Below, in pieces: positions 8,264-16,943 of a stretch of 64,000 bases of DNA (position 1 is its first letter; every line of letters starts with the position of its first letter). The notes under the pieces were generated by a model. It did not search any database and had not been told where the DNA came from. It saw nothing but the letters and a program-made list of their open reading frames with translations. Source of the stretch: Betaproteobacteria bacterium (GTDB lineage: Bacteria > Bdellovibrionota_B > Oligoflexia > Silvanigrellales > Silvanigrellaceae); NCBI GenBank assembly GCA_016868315.1, contig VGHE01000006.1, forward strand, positions 1-64,000, written 5' to 3'. The position numbers were made by a program, and so were the translations under genes.

Positions 8264-10249
8264 ATGATCAATTCATCCCGTCTCACTCAAGCGACAAACC
8301 TCAACAGCACCCGCCCTTCCCAGGATGAGGCGAAAGGTGTTGAGCGTGGATTCGGAAAAATGGATGAAGAGCTCGCCCCCGCAGATGGACTTCTTGCGGG
8401 CGGAATGTTCGCCCCCAATGCCGCACTTGGCAAAACAAGCCCTTTCAACGAGCTGCTGCAGTTGTCGAAGCTTGACCCCAAGAAGGACGTTGTTGCCAAC
8501 AAGCCCGAGCAAAAAGCATCAGCCGATAACAAGGACAACAAACGCAACGACACCAGCGAGCGCAAAAGCAAGACTGAAGGCAGCTCTTCCAAAAAAACAG
8601 CTAAAGAGAGCAAAGCTAAAAGCAGCCAAGGCCAGAAGCAAAACAACGATGAACAGCTTGCACTCGCACAGCTGCTTACACCTCAGCAAATCGGTGCTCT
8701 CGATCCACTCAAGAACAAGACTCAAGTTGCTCTGAACGGCAACGAGAAGCTCAACACAACCAAGCTTCAGCAAGTGAGCACAATCCAAAACGATCCAAAA
8801 AACCTGCAAGATGTGATGCAGAACCTTGACCAGAAGATTGAAAATATCAGTCAGCTGAATAGCAACCTGCAAACACAATCATCGAGCAAACCCAAAGACG
8901 AACTCATGGAATTGGCTTCTAAGTTCGACGACGTCAAATTCGAATTCAACCCCAATGCAACTCAGTCAGGTCAGCTGAACAAGGCAGGCAACGGCCAGAT
9001 GCTCCAGGAAATGCAAAATAAGGAAATGTTGCAAAAGCTTGCAGAGCAAGAGTGGGCTCAAAATGACCTCGCCTTGAGAGATTTGGTCAGCCAACATGCG
9101 GTGCAGGAAGCAGCCATGGAGCAAATCAGCCTCGACCGACTCGATTCGATGAGCCGCCTGAAGGAATCCCAACTTGATCGCCTACAGATGCAAAGCCTCG
9201 AGAATGCTGCCTTTGAAAAGCAGCCGCAGCTCCAGGAAATTAATTCAGCCAAGCAACCTCAATGGCAGTCATACAAAGAGTTCTCTCCCGATGAACTCGC
9301 GATGCTCGATGCACTCGCAGGCGCAAAGCCTGAAACCGGAGCAGCATTGGGTGCACGTAGTGACAGCACGGGCGTGAGCTCCGCAATCAGTTCCCGACTG
9401 ATGGGCGGTGAGAGCAGCGCTCCCGTTGGCAAAGCGATCACTCAAGACGCAGTTACAAATCTACAGTCACTTGCTGGTCTTGCCTCAGGGAGCTCGCAAG
9501 GCAACTCTTCTGGCAACAGCAGCAGCAACAACTCCTCTATGTCAGGCAATACATCGCGCGGTGAAACCACAGCTGTAGGCGGCGTTTCCGGACAGAAAGC
9601 AGATGCCACCAAGGGAAGTGACCTGTTGAATGCAGCTGAGGAAAAGAAAGAAGCCCGCACACGGGAGTCTGAGCGTACCCGAGAAATGGCACGCGCCGCA
9701 TCACTTCGTGCTCAAAGCATAGCAGCTGAACTGGCGGTTAAAGGTGGCGGAACAGCCGTGGTACAGATCAAAGATAGCCAATTGGGTGTTGTTGAACTGA
9801 GAATCAACATGTCCGATGACAACCGACTCAAAGTTGAACTGGTTGCGAACTCCGAGCGAATCAAGCAAGAGCTGGAAAAGCAATCTGAAGAGCTGAAAAC
9901 AGGTCTCGAGAAGCACAAACTTGTACTTGAGGGAGTGAGCTTTGCGACGGATGCCAAACTGGGAGAGTCAGGATTCCAGAACTCAAGTCAGAGTGACAGC
10001 CGCAACCAGCAATCCCAACAGCAACAACAACAACATCAGCCGCAGCAAGGATTCAATTCCTTCTCACAGAACCAATCCTCAGCGGGTCAGCAGGGCTTCG
10101 GGCAGGAGAGATTTTTCCAGTCTCCCAACATGCCGTTGAACAACGCAGCACCAGTGAGTGGAGCTGCAAAGAAGAACTACACCGGCAAAAATGATTCTCA
10201 GACAAATATACAACGCAATGCAAACGGCTCACTCAAGGTGACAGCGTAA
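8264..10249 (+). CDS. fliK: Flagellar hook-length control protein FliK
   Basis: 661 aa. FliK is the secreted ruler that sets hook length and switches the export apparatus to filament substrates. The C-terminal Flg_hook domain is at about residues 490-565, with the pattern of weak strands and helices starting at GGGTAVVQIKDSQLGVVELR. The long N-terminal part is low complexity: K/D/S-rich around residues 75-130, Gln-rich in the middle, Ser/Gly/Asn-rich at about 410-440. A Gln-run tail follows the domain. GGAGGA lies 7 bases before the ATG. First of the fliK-flgD-flgE block. Confidence 0.85.
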   Translation: MINSSRLTQATNLNSTRPSQDEAKGVERGFGKMDEELAPADGLLAGGMFAPNAALGKTSPFNELLQLSKLDPKKDVVANKPEQKASADNKDNKRNDTSERKSKTEGSSSKKTAKESKAKSSQGQKQNNDEQLALAQLLTPQQIGALDPLKNKTQVALNGNEKLNTTKLQQVSTIQNDPKNLQDVMQNLDQKIENISQLNSNLQTQSSSKPKDELMELASKFDDVKFEFNPNATQSGQLNKAGNGQMLQEMQNKEMLQKLAEQEWAQNDLALRDLVSQHAVQEAAMEQISLDRLDSMSRLKESQLDRLQMQSLENAAFEKQPQLQEINSAKQPQWQSYKEFSPDELAMLDALAGAKPETGAALGARSDSTGVSSAISSRLMGGESSAPVGKAITQDAVTNLQSLAGLASGSSQGNSSGNSSSNNSSMSGNTSRGETTAVGGVSGQKADATKGSDLLNAAEEKKEARTRESERTREMARAASLRAQSIAAELAVKGGGTAVVQIKDSQLGVVELRINMSDDNRLKVELVANSERIKQELEKQSEELKTGLEKHKLVLEGVSFATDAKLGESGFQNSSQSDSRNQQSQQQQQQHQPQQGFNSFSQNQSSAGQQGFGQERFFQSPNMPLNNAAPVSGAAKKNYTGKNDSQTNIQRNANGSLKVTA

Positions 10250-10299
10250 TTCAGTCAGTATCTGAATTGAGTGTCTCTTAGACGGGGGAAGGTACGACA

Positions 10300-11610
10300 A
10301 TGCTCAGTGTGTCAAGCAAAGCTGGCCCATTTGTTGCGCCACAGACTGATAACAACCCGGCTTTTGCAGAAGCTGAAAAGGCTCGCAATGGCGGCAAAGA
10401 GTCGTTCAATTTCGACAAAGTCATTGGCGAGTCCAACGCACTTGCAGCCGAGCAATTAGAGAAAGATAAACAGGCCATAGGTGAAAATGGCGAGCTGAGA
10501 GTCGGAGAGAGCAAGAGCGACAAAGAGTTTCGCGAAATGCTTGAACGCGTCAGCGGAAAAAAGCAAGAAGCCGCAAAAAACAAGCTCAACAAAGATGACT
10601 ACCTGAACCTGATGGTCACGCAGTTGAAATATCAAGACCCAACAAAGCCACTTGAAAATCATGAGATGGCAACTCAGCTTGCTCAGTTCAACACAGTCGA
10701 ACAGCTGATGGGCGTCAACAAGACTCTCGAGGCAATGCAAAACCAAAGTGCGCAAGCCAATATCGACAAGCTCACTCCTTACCTGGGACGGCTGGTTGAT
10801 GTCAGTGGCGCCAAGATACGCGTGGGTGATGACATGAAGGTCACTCAAGGTGCTGTTGAGCTCGCTGCAAAAGCGGGAACCATCAGTGTTCAGATCAAAG
10901 ACTCATCGGGCAACATCGTAAGAACGCTAGGCTTGGGTGAGAAGAACGCTGGCCGCCATTCTATTGAGTGGGATGGTAAGGCCGACACTGGCAAAGAAGT
11001 GAAACCGGGCGATTACACATTCGAAGTTCAAGCATCTGCGCAAGACGGCAAGCAAATGCAAGTGAAGACCTCGTTCACGGCAAAAGTAGATGCCATCACT
11101 GACCTGGCTAATGGCGGCCGACTCGATACCGCGAGCGGAAAAGTTGAAGCAAAAGACATTCTCGCCATCAGACCTGACGCCACCGCAGCACAAGTAGCAC
11201 CAGCAGCCGTAGCACCGAGAGCGGCAGCAGTACCTGGAGCGGCAGCAGTACCTGGAGCGGCAGCAGTACCTGGAGCGGCAGCAGTACCTGGAGCGGCAGC
11301 AGTACCTGGAGCGGCAGCAGTACCTGGAGCGGCAGCAGTAGCTGGAGCGGCAGCAGTACCTGGAGCGGCGGTAAAGCGCGAGCGTCCCCGCCCAGAAGCC
11401 AAATCACAACCTGAGAAACCGGCAGGAGCCAGCAGTAGCGCTGCTCGCGCCGAGAGATCTGAGGTCAAGAAAACAGATGCCCAATCTGCTGATGTGAAAG
11501 CTGCCGAGGGCAAATCGGCAGAGACCAAGGCACCAACTGTGAAAGCACCTGAAGCTAAGACAAGCGAAACAAAACAAACCGCTTCCAATGACGCCAGGAA
11601 GGCTTCTTGA
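10300..11610 (+). CDS. flgD: Flagellar hook-capping protein FlgD with repetitive C-terminal tail
   Basis: 436 aa, almost twice the length of E. coli FlgD (about 230). FlgD caps the growing hook. Residues about 95-145 carry the conserved N-terminal segment (KDDYLNLMVTQLKYQDPTKP, then MATQLAQFNTVEQL). Residues about 165-270 match the FlgD Ig/tudor part (GTISVQIKDSSGNIVRTL, then WDGK and the GDYTFEV strand). An N-terminal extension of about 90 residues precedes. The tail consists of eight AAAVPG-type hexapeptides followed by a Lys/Ala/Glu-rich stretch of imperfect KAPE-like repeats. A GGGGGAAGG sequence precedes the ATG. Confidence 0.9.
   Translation: MLSVSSKAGPFVAPQTDNNPAFAEAEKARNGGKESFNFDKVIGESNALAAEQLEKDKQAIGENGELRVGESKSDKEFREMLERVSGKKQEAAKNKLNKDDYLNLMVTQLKYQDPTKPLENHEMATQLAQFNTVEQLMGVNKTLEAMQNQSAQANIDKLTPYLGRLVDVSGAKIRVGDDMKVTQGAVELAAKAGTISVQIKDSSGNIVRTLGLGEKNAGRHSIEWDGKADTGKEVKPGDYTFEVQASAQDGKQMQVKTSFTAKVDAITDLANGGRLDTASGKVEAKDILAIRPDATAAQVAPAAVAPRAAAVPGAAAVPGAAAVPGAAAVPGAAAVPGAAAVPGAAAVAGAAAVPGAAVKRERPRPEAKSQPEKPAGASSSAARAERSEVKKTDAQSADVKAAEGKSAETKAPTVKAPEAKTSETKQTASNDARKAS
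11221..11364 (+). repeat. 18-bp tandem repeat, 8 copies, inside flgD
   Basis: Unit GCGGCAGCAGTACCTGGA. Copies 1-6 and 8 are identical; copy 7 has one substitution giving AAAVAG. The unit is a multiple of three, so changes in copy number keep the frame. The near-identity suggests recent expansion. Confidence 0.95.
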
Positions 11611-11641
11611 AGTTTCATTCGTTTGATGGAGGAATGACTTA

Positions 11642-13009
11642 ATGGCAATTCACTATGCGCTGTTTAGTGGTGTGTCCGGACTCTCGGTCAATACCGACTC
11701 CATGGGTGTGATTTCCAACAACATCGCCAACTCAAATACGCGTGCGTTCAAGTCAGACCGCGCCGAATTTGAAGACCTTCTCGCGGTGAACCTCAACGAA
11801 TTCTCTCAGCTCGGTCGTGGTGCTCGTTTGCGCAGTATCACCACGAACTTTACTCAGGGTGCTCTTTCGCACACCGGCGGTATCACCGATATGGCGATTC
11901 AGGGTGAAGGTTTCTTCGTTATGCGTACAGGCGCATCTGACGGCGGCGACTCCGGTGGTCTCACCTACACGCGCCAAGGAACATTCCGATTCGACCGCGA
12001 TGGCTACATTTCCGACGTCCATGGCAAGAAGCTACAGGGCTTCCTCACAGGTGCAGACGGAAAACTCGAAACGCGTATGCAGGACATGCAGGTCAGTACA
12101 ACGTCTATTGCACCAATTCCCACAACCAGAGTGGCAATGAACGTCAACCTTGACTTGCGCGAGCCCGTTCTTATTGAAGAGTTCGATCCACGCAAGCCCA
12201 ACGAAACTTCAAACTATGCTTCGACTGTGACTATTTACGATAACTTCGGTCAGTCTCATCAGGCCACCATTTACTTCGCAAAAGACAAGAACGAGACCAA
12301 CAGTTGGAACTGGTACGCAACCATCGACGGCGCTGAAATTAAAGGCGCTCCTCCTTACGATGAGCTTGGTCGTCCACTGCCTGCTGTTATTGGTAAGGGA
12401 AAAATCACGTACGATGAAACCGGTAAACCGGTGATGCCGTTCCGTACCAAGGAAGGAAAACCGAGCTTCATTGACGTTATGGAGCAATCTGACGCTCACG
12501 AAATTCAGTTTGCCAACGGCTCCGCTCCGCAAAAGATTCAGTTCAACTTTGGTCCTGTTGAAGATGAAAACGGTCGTATGGGTAAAACCACCTCGACCAG
12601 TTTGGCTGCTCGCTCTTCGACCCTGTATCACTCTCAGAATGGTTCCGAGGCCGGATACTTGAAGTCGCTTAAAGTTGACCAGGAAGGAAACCTGCGCGCG
12701 GTGTATACCAACGGCCTTGAACGCCGTCTTGGTGCTATCGCTATGGCGACCTTCCCCAGCCCTGGGGGCTTGCAGAAAACAGGTCAGAACTGTTACGGCC
12801 AAACCTACCGGTCGGGTGAACCGAGCGTGGGTGTGCCACAAACAGGTACGCGTGGTTCCGTTTACTCTGCATCTCTTGAGGAGTCCAACGTAGACCTTGC
12901 AAGCCAGTTCGTGGACATGATCACCACACAGCGCGGTTTCCAGGCAAACTCGAAAACAATTACAACCTCCGACAGCATGCTCGAGGAAATTATCGGTCTG
13001 AAACGATAA
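11642..13009 (+). CDS. flgE: Flagellar hook protein FlgE
   Basis: 455 aa. FlgE polymerises into the flagellar hook. The N-terminal rod/hook motif is clear (ALFSGVSGLSVNTDSMGVISNNIANSNTRAFK), as is the C-terminal coiled part (EESNVDLASQFVDMITTQRGFQANSKTITTSDSMLEEIIGLKR). The central D1/D2 domains lie between. GGAGG precedes the ATG. The gene is 31 bases after flgD and is followed after 13 bases by a desaturase-like gene. Confidence 0.95.
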   Translation: MAIHYALFSGVSGLSVNTDSMGVISNNIANSNTRAFKSDRAEFEDLLAVNLNEFSQLGRGARLRSITTNFTQGALSHTGGITDMAIQGEGFFVMRTGASDGGDSGGLTYTRQGTFRFDRDGYISDVHGKKLQGFLTGADGKLETRMQDMQVSTTSIAPIPTTRVAMNVNLDLREPVLIEEFDPRKPNETSNYASTVTIYDNFGQSHQATIYFAKDKNETNSWNWYATIDGAEIKGAPPYDELGRPLPAVIGKGKITYDETGKPVMPFRTKEGKPSFIDVMEQSDAHEIQFANGSAPQKIQFNFGPVEDENGRMGKTTSTSLAARSSTLYHSQNGSEAGYLKSLKVDQEGNLRAVYTNGLERRLGAIAMATFPSPGGLQKTGQNCYGQTYRSGEPSVGVPQTGTRGSVYSASLEESNVDLASQFVDMITTQRGFQANSKTITTSDSMLEEIIGLKR

Positions 13010-13022
13010 TGAAAGGATATGA

Positions 13023-13958
13023 GTGAATTCAATTCGCTCTGAATTGAACTCTCTTGTCATTAGCGAATTCAGGTCACGGAAGGCTTCTTCCGCTGGCCTT
13101 TTCTCTGTTTTGTGGAATATTTTTCTCGCTGCACTTTGCGCATTGCTTTGCGAACAACTTGTTCTTATTTTTCCTGAGAGCGCTCTTGTTCTTCGTTCAC
13201 TCGCAGTAATTTTCATTGGAACACGCTGGCGTGCACTAGGAAACATGATGCATGAATGCGCACATGGTATTTTTGTTGAAAAAGCACTTGATAACACATT
13301 CTTTGGATATCTTATTTCGGCTATCGAATTGAGCGATTTTCAAGAGTATGTGAAGCAACATGTTAGCCATCATGCGTACTTGGGTCATCCCGAGCGCGAT
13401 TTAGATTACAAATCAAGGCGGATTTTTCTCGATTCAAGACGCCCATATTTTCTTCAGATCAGCCGTATCCTCTGCCTGTGTGCAGCTCTTGTCCCCCTCT
13501 GGCTGCAAACATTTCGGCCTGTCGCGTGGTCACGCTCTTGTCCACGGTGGTGTAATAACCTCCGCGCCGTATTGCTCGGAGTTCTCCTGTTTGCTCTGCT
13601 TATCCCGGCTACACAACTTTACATCGCACTCTACTTAGTATTGCCCTACATAACGACTTATCAGTGGATGAAAATCTTCTCGGATTCCGCCGACCATTTG
13701 TTTTTATATGGCAAGGAAGATCTTCTTGAGCGAAGTAGAAATCATCTTCTTCCAAGCGCATTTTTGAATTGGCTGCTGTTTCCCAGAAACGATGCCTATC
13801 ATCTTCTGCATCACCTGTTTCCGTCACTGCCCACGCATCATTATCCGCGCGCACATTCTATTCTTCTGCAACATCCCTGGTACAGGAATCGGAAGCATCA
13901 TTTTATTGGATGGGATGTTTCGTCGCCCCTTCCCGAAGTTGCCTCAGGGCCAAAGTAA
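13023..13958 (+). CDS. Membrane fatty-acid desaturase/hydroxylase-like protein
   Basis: 311 aa from a GTG start preceded by AAAGGA. Three histidine clusters typical of membrane di-iron desaturases are present: HECAH (about residue 78), HVSHH (about 114) and HLLHH (about 261), plus a late HH pair. Several hydrophobic segments lie between them. Family members desaturate or hydroxylate acyl chains or carotenoids; the substrate cannot be read here. It follows flgE by 13 bases with no terminator, an unusual partner for flagellar genes. Its base use looks more T-rich than flgE. It ends 15 bases inside the convergent gene. Confidence 0.75.
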   Translation: MNSIRSELNSLVISEFRSRKASSAGLFSVLWNIFLAALCALLCEQLVLIFPESALVLRSLAVIFIGTRWRALGNMMHECAHGIFVEKALDNTFFGYLISAIELSDFQEYVKQHVSHHAYLGHPERDLDYKSRRIFLDSRRPYFLQISRILCLCAALVPLWLQTFRPVAWSRSCPRWCNNLRAVLLGVLLFALLIPATQLYIALYLVLPYITTYQWMKIFSDSADHLFLYGKEDLLERSRNHLLPSAFLNWLLFPRNDAYHLLHHLFPSLPTHHYPRAHSILLQHPWYRNRKHHFIGWDVSSPLPEVASGPK

Positions 13959-14309
13959 ATAATCGCTGCCAATAGGATCACGCCGTCGTTCACGGATTTC
14001 CTCGGCGAACTCAACACCGGATTCGCCACCGGGCGCACCTTGCACGTCACTGTAGGGTAAAAATGTGCGCTTCCCATCGCTTTTCTCAACCCAAAGAGTG
14101 TTGGGTTGGCGCTTGCTGACGCCCACTATGCGAACTTCCTCGCCCGAGTCCCAATTTTCACTGCGCTTTTGAGTGATGGTCACCATGTCATCGGGCATCA
14201 TGTCGTGCAAACGTGGCGGGGGTACGCGGCGAATAACCTTCACTTCGCCATCGGAAGTGCGATAGCGAACGTTGTACGGTGTGCGATCTTGCGACACGCG
14301 CTGAGCCAT
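13944..14309 (-). CDS. Conserved-looking small protein of unknown function
   Basis: 121 aa, highly charged, with no signal peptide or membrane segment. The middle (VRIVGVSKRQPNTLWVEKSDG) reads like a small beta-barrel fold. Pro-rich RRVPPPR lies near residue 28. I do not recognise a family. The ATG is immediately preceded by the T-run of an intrinsic terminator; the only SD-like sequence, GGACGGGG, is one arm of that hairpin. The 3' end overlaps the desaturase gene by 15 bases. Confidence 0.6.
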   Translation of the reverse strand: MAQRVSQDRTPYNVRYRTSDGEVKVIRRVPPPRLHDMMPDDMVTITQKRSENWDSGEEVRIVGVSKRQPNTLWVEKSDGKRTFLPYSDVQGAPGGESGVEFAEEIRERRRDPIGSDYLLWP

Positions 14310-14335
14310 AAAAAAACCCCGTCCTTAAGACGAGG
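14310..14335 (-). terminator. Intrinsic terminator abutting a start codon
   Basis: On the minus strand, stem CCTCGTC / GACGGGG (one G-T pair), 5-base loop, then seven T running directly into the ATG at 14309. It is placed to terminate the 104-aa gene upstream. Because it overlaps the presumed ribosome-binding site of the next gene, it could also control translation or act as an attenuator. Confidence 0.75.
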
Positions 14336-14371
14336 TATCGGGCAAAAAATGCCGGAACTTGAGTGGCTTAC

Positions 14372-14686
14372 TCAGATGATTTCACGACCTGCAATGATTC
14401 CAGCGGTGCGGCTGGAACACCCACAGGTGCGGTTGCCTGCCGATTCAAACGGAGCACCGCACGCGATGCAACGCCGAACTTTGATGACGATAGCCGACAA
14501 CCCTGCCAAACGACGGGCAATATTCTTCTGCTCGATATCCTTTACGACACTTGGCGGAAGGGTTTTGATCTTGAGTCCGTCGGAGGTCGTAATTCCACCC
14601 GCATCGAGCGAGGTTGTTGAATCGCCTCCCGCAGCACCTGCTGAAGTTGTGTCGGCTGAAAGAATTGAAGATTTTCCTCTAATCAT
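14372..14686 (-). CDS. Small zinc-ribbon-like protein
   Basis: 104 aa from the ATG at 14686, preceded by GAGGGAG. The upstream in-frame extension looks non-coding. The N-terminus is Ser/Thr/Gly/Ala-rich, then a helical stretch, then a C-terminal CxxC...CxC cluster (RCIACGAPFES then TCGCSSR), typical of small zinc ribbons. Function unknown. It is followed by the terminator at 14310-14335. Confidence 0.55.
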   Translation of the reverse strand: MIRGKSSILSADTTSAGAAGGDSTTSLDAGGITTSDGLKIKTLPPSVVKDIEQKNIARRLAGLSAIVIKVRRCIACGAPFESAGNRTCGCSSRTAGIIAGREII

Positions 14687-14967
14687 ATGTCTCCCTCGCT
14701 CTTTGAGACGCCCAGTAATGGCGACACGTCCTGCTCTTGCAAAATGCGTGCCGTGCTGGGACTCATCCTTGAAAATTTGCCCTTTTGAACAATTCGCCTG
14801 CCAACCCGATGGCTTACGCTCTGAAAAGGTGTCAATCCGGTGCACAAGGTGTAGTCTGGAGTATCGACATGCTGTTCTTTTGCTATACAGGCCATCCAAC
14901 TCTTGGGCACTTGTGTAGTGATACCTGAGCGGGAGTGGCAAATCATTGATCAGAGTCATTAGAGCCG
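14687..14967. other. Divergent intergenic region
   Basis: 281 bases between the zinc-ribbon gene and the orphan lipoprotein gene. A minus-strand TTGACA occurs near 14837-14842 but no matching -10 is at the right distance. I see no convincing ORF or hairpin. Confidence 0.4.
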
Positions 14968-16929
14968 ATGACAGTGAACACACATAAACCTGGCCAACGA
15001 GCCCGAAAAATCCTTATTATTGGAGCCTTGAGCGCCGTTGCTCTGAACGGGTGCAAAACATGGTTTTGGGCAGATGAGGCCGACACAGCCGACCCTCAAG
15101 CAAACTTCCCAGGCGATTGGCGTGAGCAGGTTTCCCGTTCGAATTTATTGAGCTTGACCGCCGATGACTACGAAGGTCTCAGTTCACGCGGCTCGCCGGC
15201 ACAATGGCATCCGCTGTTGCTGCCCCTGCGTCCGAGTCTCATTTTGAGTGATCGTGATTTTGTGCTCGGAACAACGAACACAATAGGAACCATTGATGCT
15301 CAGATTCCGGAAGCGGGTCTCTGCCACCTCATGCCAAATTCTGCAGTGATCAATTCACAGCCTGCAAAAGGCCTCAACGAATCACAAACAAAAAACGAAA
15401 TCTCGTTCACGCTTCTCGATGCGCGCGGGCAGCCACAAGAAAATGCTTCAGGACAACTCTTTTTTATCCACGAACAAAGCACACGTGCCGTGCGCGCTAT
15501 TGGGTTTTTCGATGAGAAAGGCAAAGCAAACTGCCCGCTCACCACGGGTCGCTGGTATATTTCGACGGGATTTGGCGAAGCACGCACGCACAAAATTTTC
15601 TCTGTTCAATCAGGAAAAACAACTTCCGTTGAGATTCGTCATCATATCCGCGCGCGCCTGACATTGCGCCCGGGCAAAGACACCGGCTTGCAATATGGCG
15701 ATCTGCTTCGCATCGGAAGAATCACAGCACTCCAGCCCGCAACCCAACGTGAAGAATTATTGCCCGAGGTTCCCATTCAGATTCAGGATGATCTGTTCAG
15801 GGCGGTGCTTACCCCTTCTGAAAACGCTGGGGTACGCGAGTATCTTTTTACATCGTTGATTCTCCAGCGCCGCGAGATTTCAATCCAACTTGAACCCGGC
15901 GAGTATGCCATCGGCCTGTGGCGCAATGGCGAAATGTATCGCTGCACGAGCCGGCTCCTTGTGAGCTCGAACGAAAGTGCACTGCTTGCCTGCGATCCGA
16001 ACATGGAGAGTTCGCGCATCTCTGAGCAAAATCGAATTTATGCAGAACCATCCGGCAGCGGCGCTTCAACCCTAAAGAGCATTGCCTTCGATGGAAGTTT
16101 TTTTCCTTCAAGGCTCATCGTTCAGACTCCCTTTCGGGCGTGGCTGGCTAAAAACGGTATCACGCGACTGATGCGCGCTGGGCCTGCGGTCGACGACAGA
16201 GAACAACAACGACAATTCCTTCTGCAACCTCTGCTTCAGGATTTTTCTGCAAAAAAACTTCAGCAGCCCGAGGGGCCCTTCATTGCTGACTTCAAAATCA
16301 ATCAACGCCTCAACGTCGAGGACAATCTTGGGCGCGCAAGCTTTGCTCGACTTTTGATTGCACAGTCGGGCATGAATGTAGATGCCATGCTCAACCGAGT
16401 CTTCCAAAGTAAAGCACTGAATCAAGTGATTCCCATGTCAGGGATCACTGAGCGTGGACTGTTGGAGGGTGTCGTGCCCCTCACATTCCGAACAATTCTG
16501 AAATCACCGGAAGGTCGAACATTCCGCACTGAAACTGCCGACGCAATGGTGACTAACGGTGCCCAAATAGAATGGATAGAGCCGCTTCCCGCAACAGTCG
16601 GGTCGCCCCTGACCCTCGGGCCACAACAGCATCTCAGGTTGCGGCTACTGATTCCGCCTGAGGACACCACCGAAAACTTTGGAATGTTTGTCAACGGTGA
16701 TCGATACAAGCAGTGGTCTGTTGGGCGCGACGCCGACCGAAGCAAATACAGAACCATTGAAATCGAAGAAAAGGTGACACTGCAGGGCGATTTCATGGTG
16801 AGTTTTGCCGCCTGGGGGCAAAACTATCTTCCTGAATTTATGTATGGCATCAGACAATTGCCTGCATTTTCATTTACCCGAATCTATTGTGTTGACGTTA
16901 ATGAGAATGGCATCTGCGACAAACAATAA
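14968..16929 (+). CDS. Large orphan lipoprotein
   Basis: 653 aa. Lipoprotein signal with an LNGC lipobox (Cys at about residue 29). The body alternates strand-like segments without a recognisable enzyme motif; residues about 140-330 resemble carboxypeptidase-regulatory or Ig-like beta-sandwich repeats (for example SFTLLDARGQPQENASGQLF). The last residues, DVNENGICDKQ, resemble a calcium-binding EF-hand-like loop. No strong ribosome-binding site is visible. deoC starts 14 bases later, so it may share a transcript with deoC-deoA, though a functional link is unclear. Confidence 0.7.
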   Translation: MTVNTHKPGQRARKILIIGALSAVALNGCKTWFWADEADTADPQANFPGDWREQVSRSNLLSLTADDYEGLSSRGSPAQWHPLLLPLRPSLILSDRDFVLGTTNTIGTIDAQIPEAGLCHLMPNSAVINSQPAKGLNESQTKNEISFTLLDARGQPQENASGQLFFIHEQSTRAVRAIGFFDEKGKANCPLTTGRWYISTGFGEARTHKIFSVQSGKTTSVEIRHHIRARLTLRPGKDTGLQYGDLLRIGRITALQPATQREELLPEVPIQIQDDLFRAVLTPSENAGVREYLFTSLILQRREISIQLEPGEYAIGLWRNGEMYRCTSRLLVSSNESALLACDPNMESSRISEQNRIYAEPSGSGASTLKSIAFDGSFFPSRLIVQTPFRAWLAKNGITRLMRAGPAVDDREQQRQFLLQPLLQDFSAKKLQQPEGPFIADFKINQRLNVEDNLGRASFARLLIAQSGMNVDAMLNRVFQSKALNQVIPMSGITERGLLEGVVPLTFRTILKSPEGRTFRTETADAMVTNGAQIEWIEPLPATVGSPLTLGPQQHLRLRLLIPPEDTTENFGMFVNGDRYKQWSVGRDADRSKYRTIEIEEKVTLQGDFMVSFAAWGQNYLPEFMYGIRQLPAFSFTRIYCVDVNENGICDKQ

Positions 16930-16943
16930 AGTGAGACGTTGAC

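Noticed and set aside
11221-11364. CRISPR-like array
   Set aside because: Units are contiguous without spacers and encode an in-frame hexapeptide; it is a coding tandem repeat.
14106-14918. Plus-strand open frame of 270 codons
   Set aside because: It runs antisense across two smaller genes and a terminator, shows no family motif and lacks a ribosome-binding site; it looks like a chance frame.
14687-14983. N-terminal extension of the zinc-ribbon protein
   Set aside because: Composition looks non-coding and a good ribosome-binding site precedes the internal ATG at 14686.
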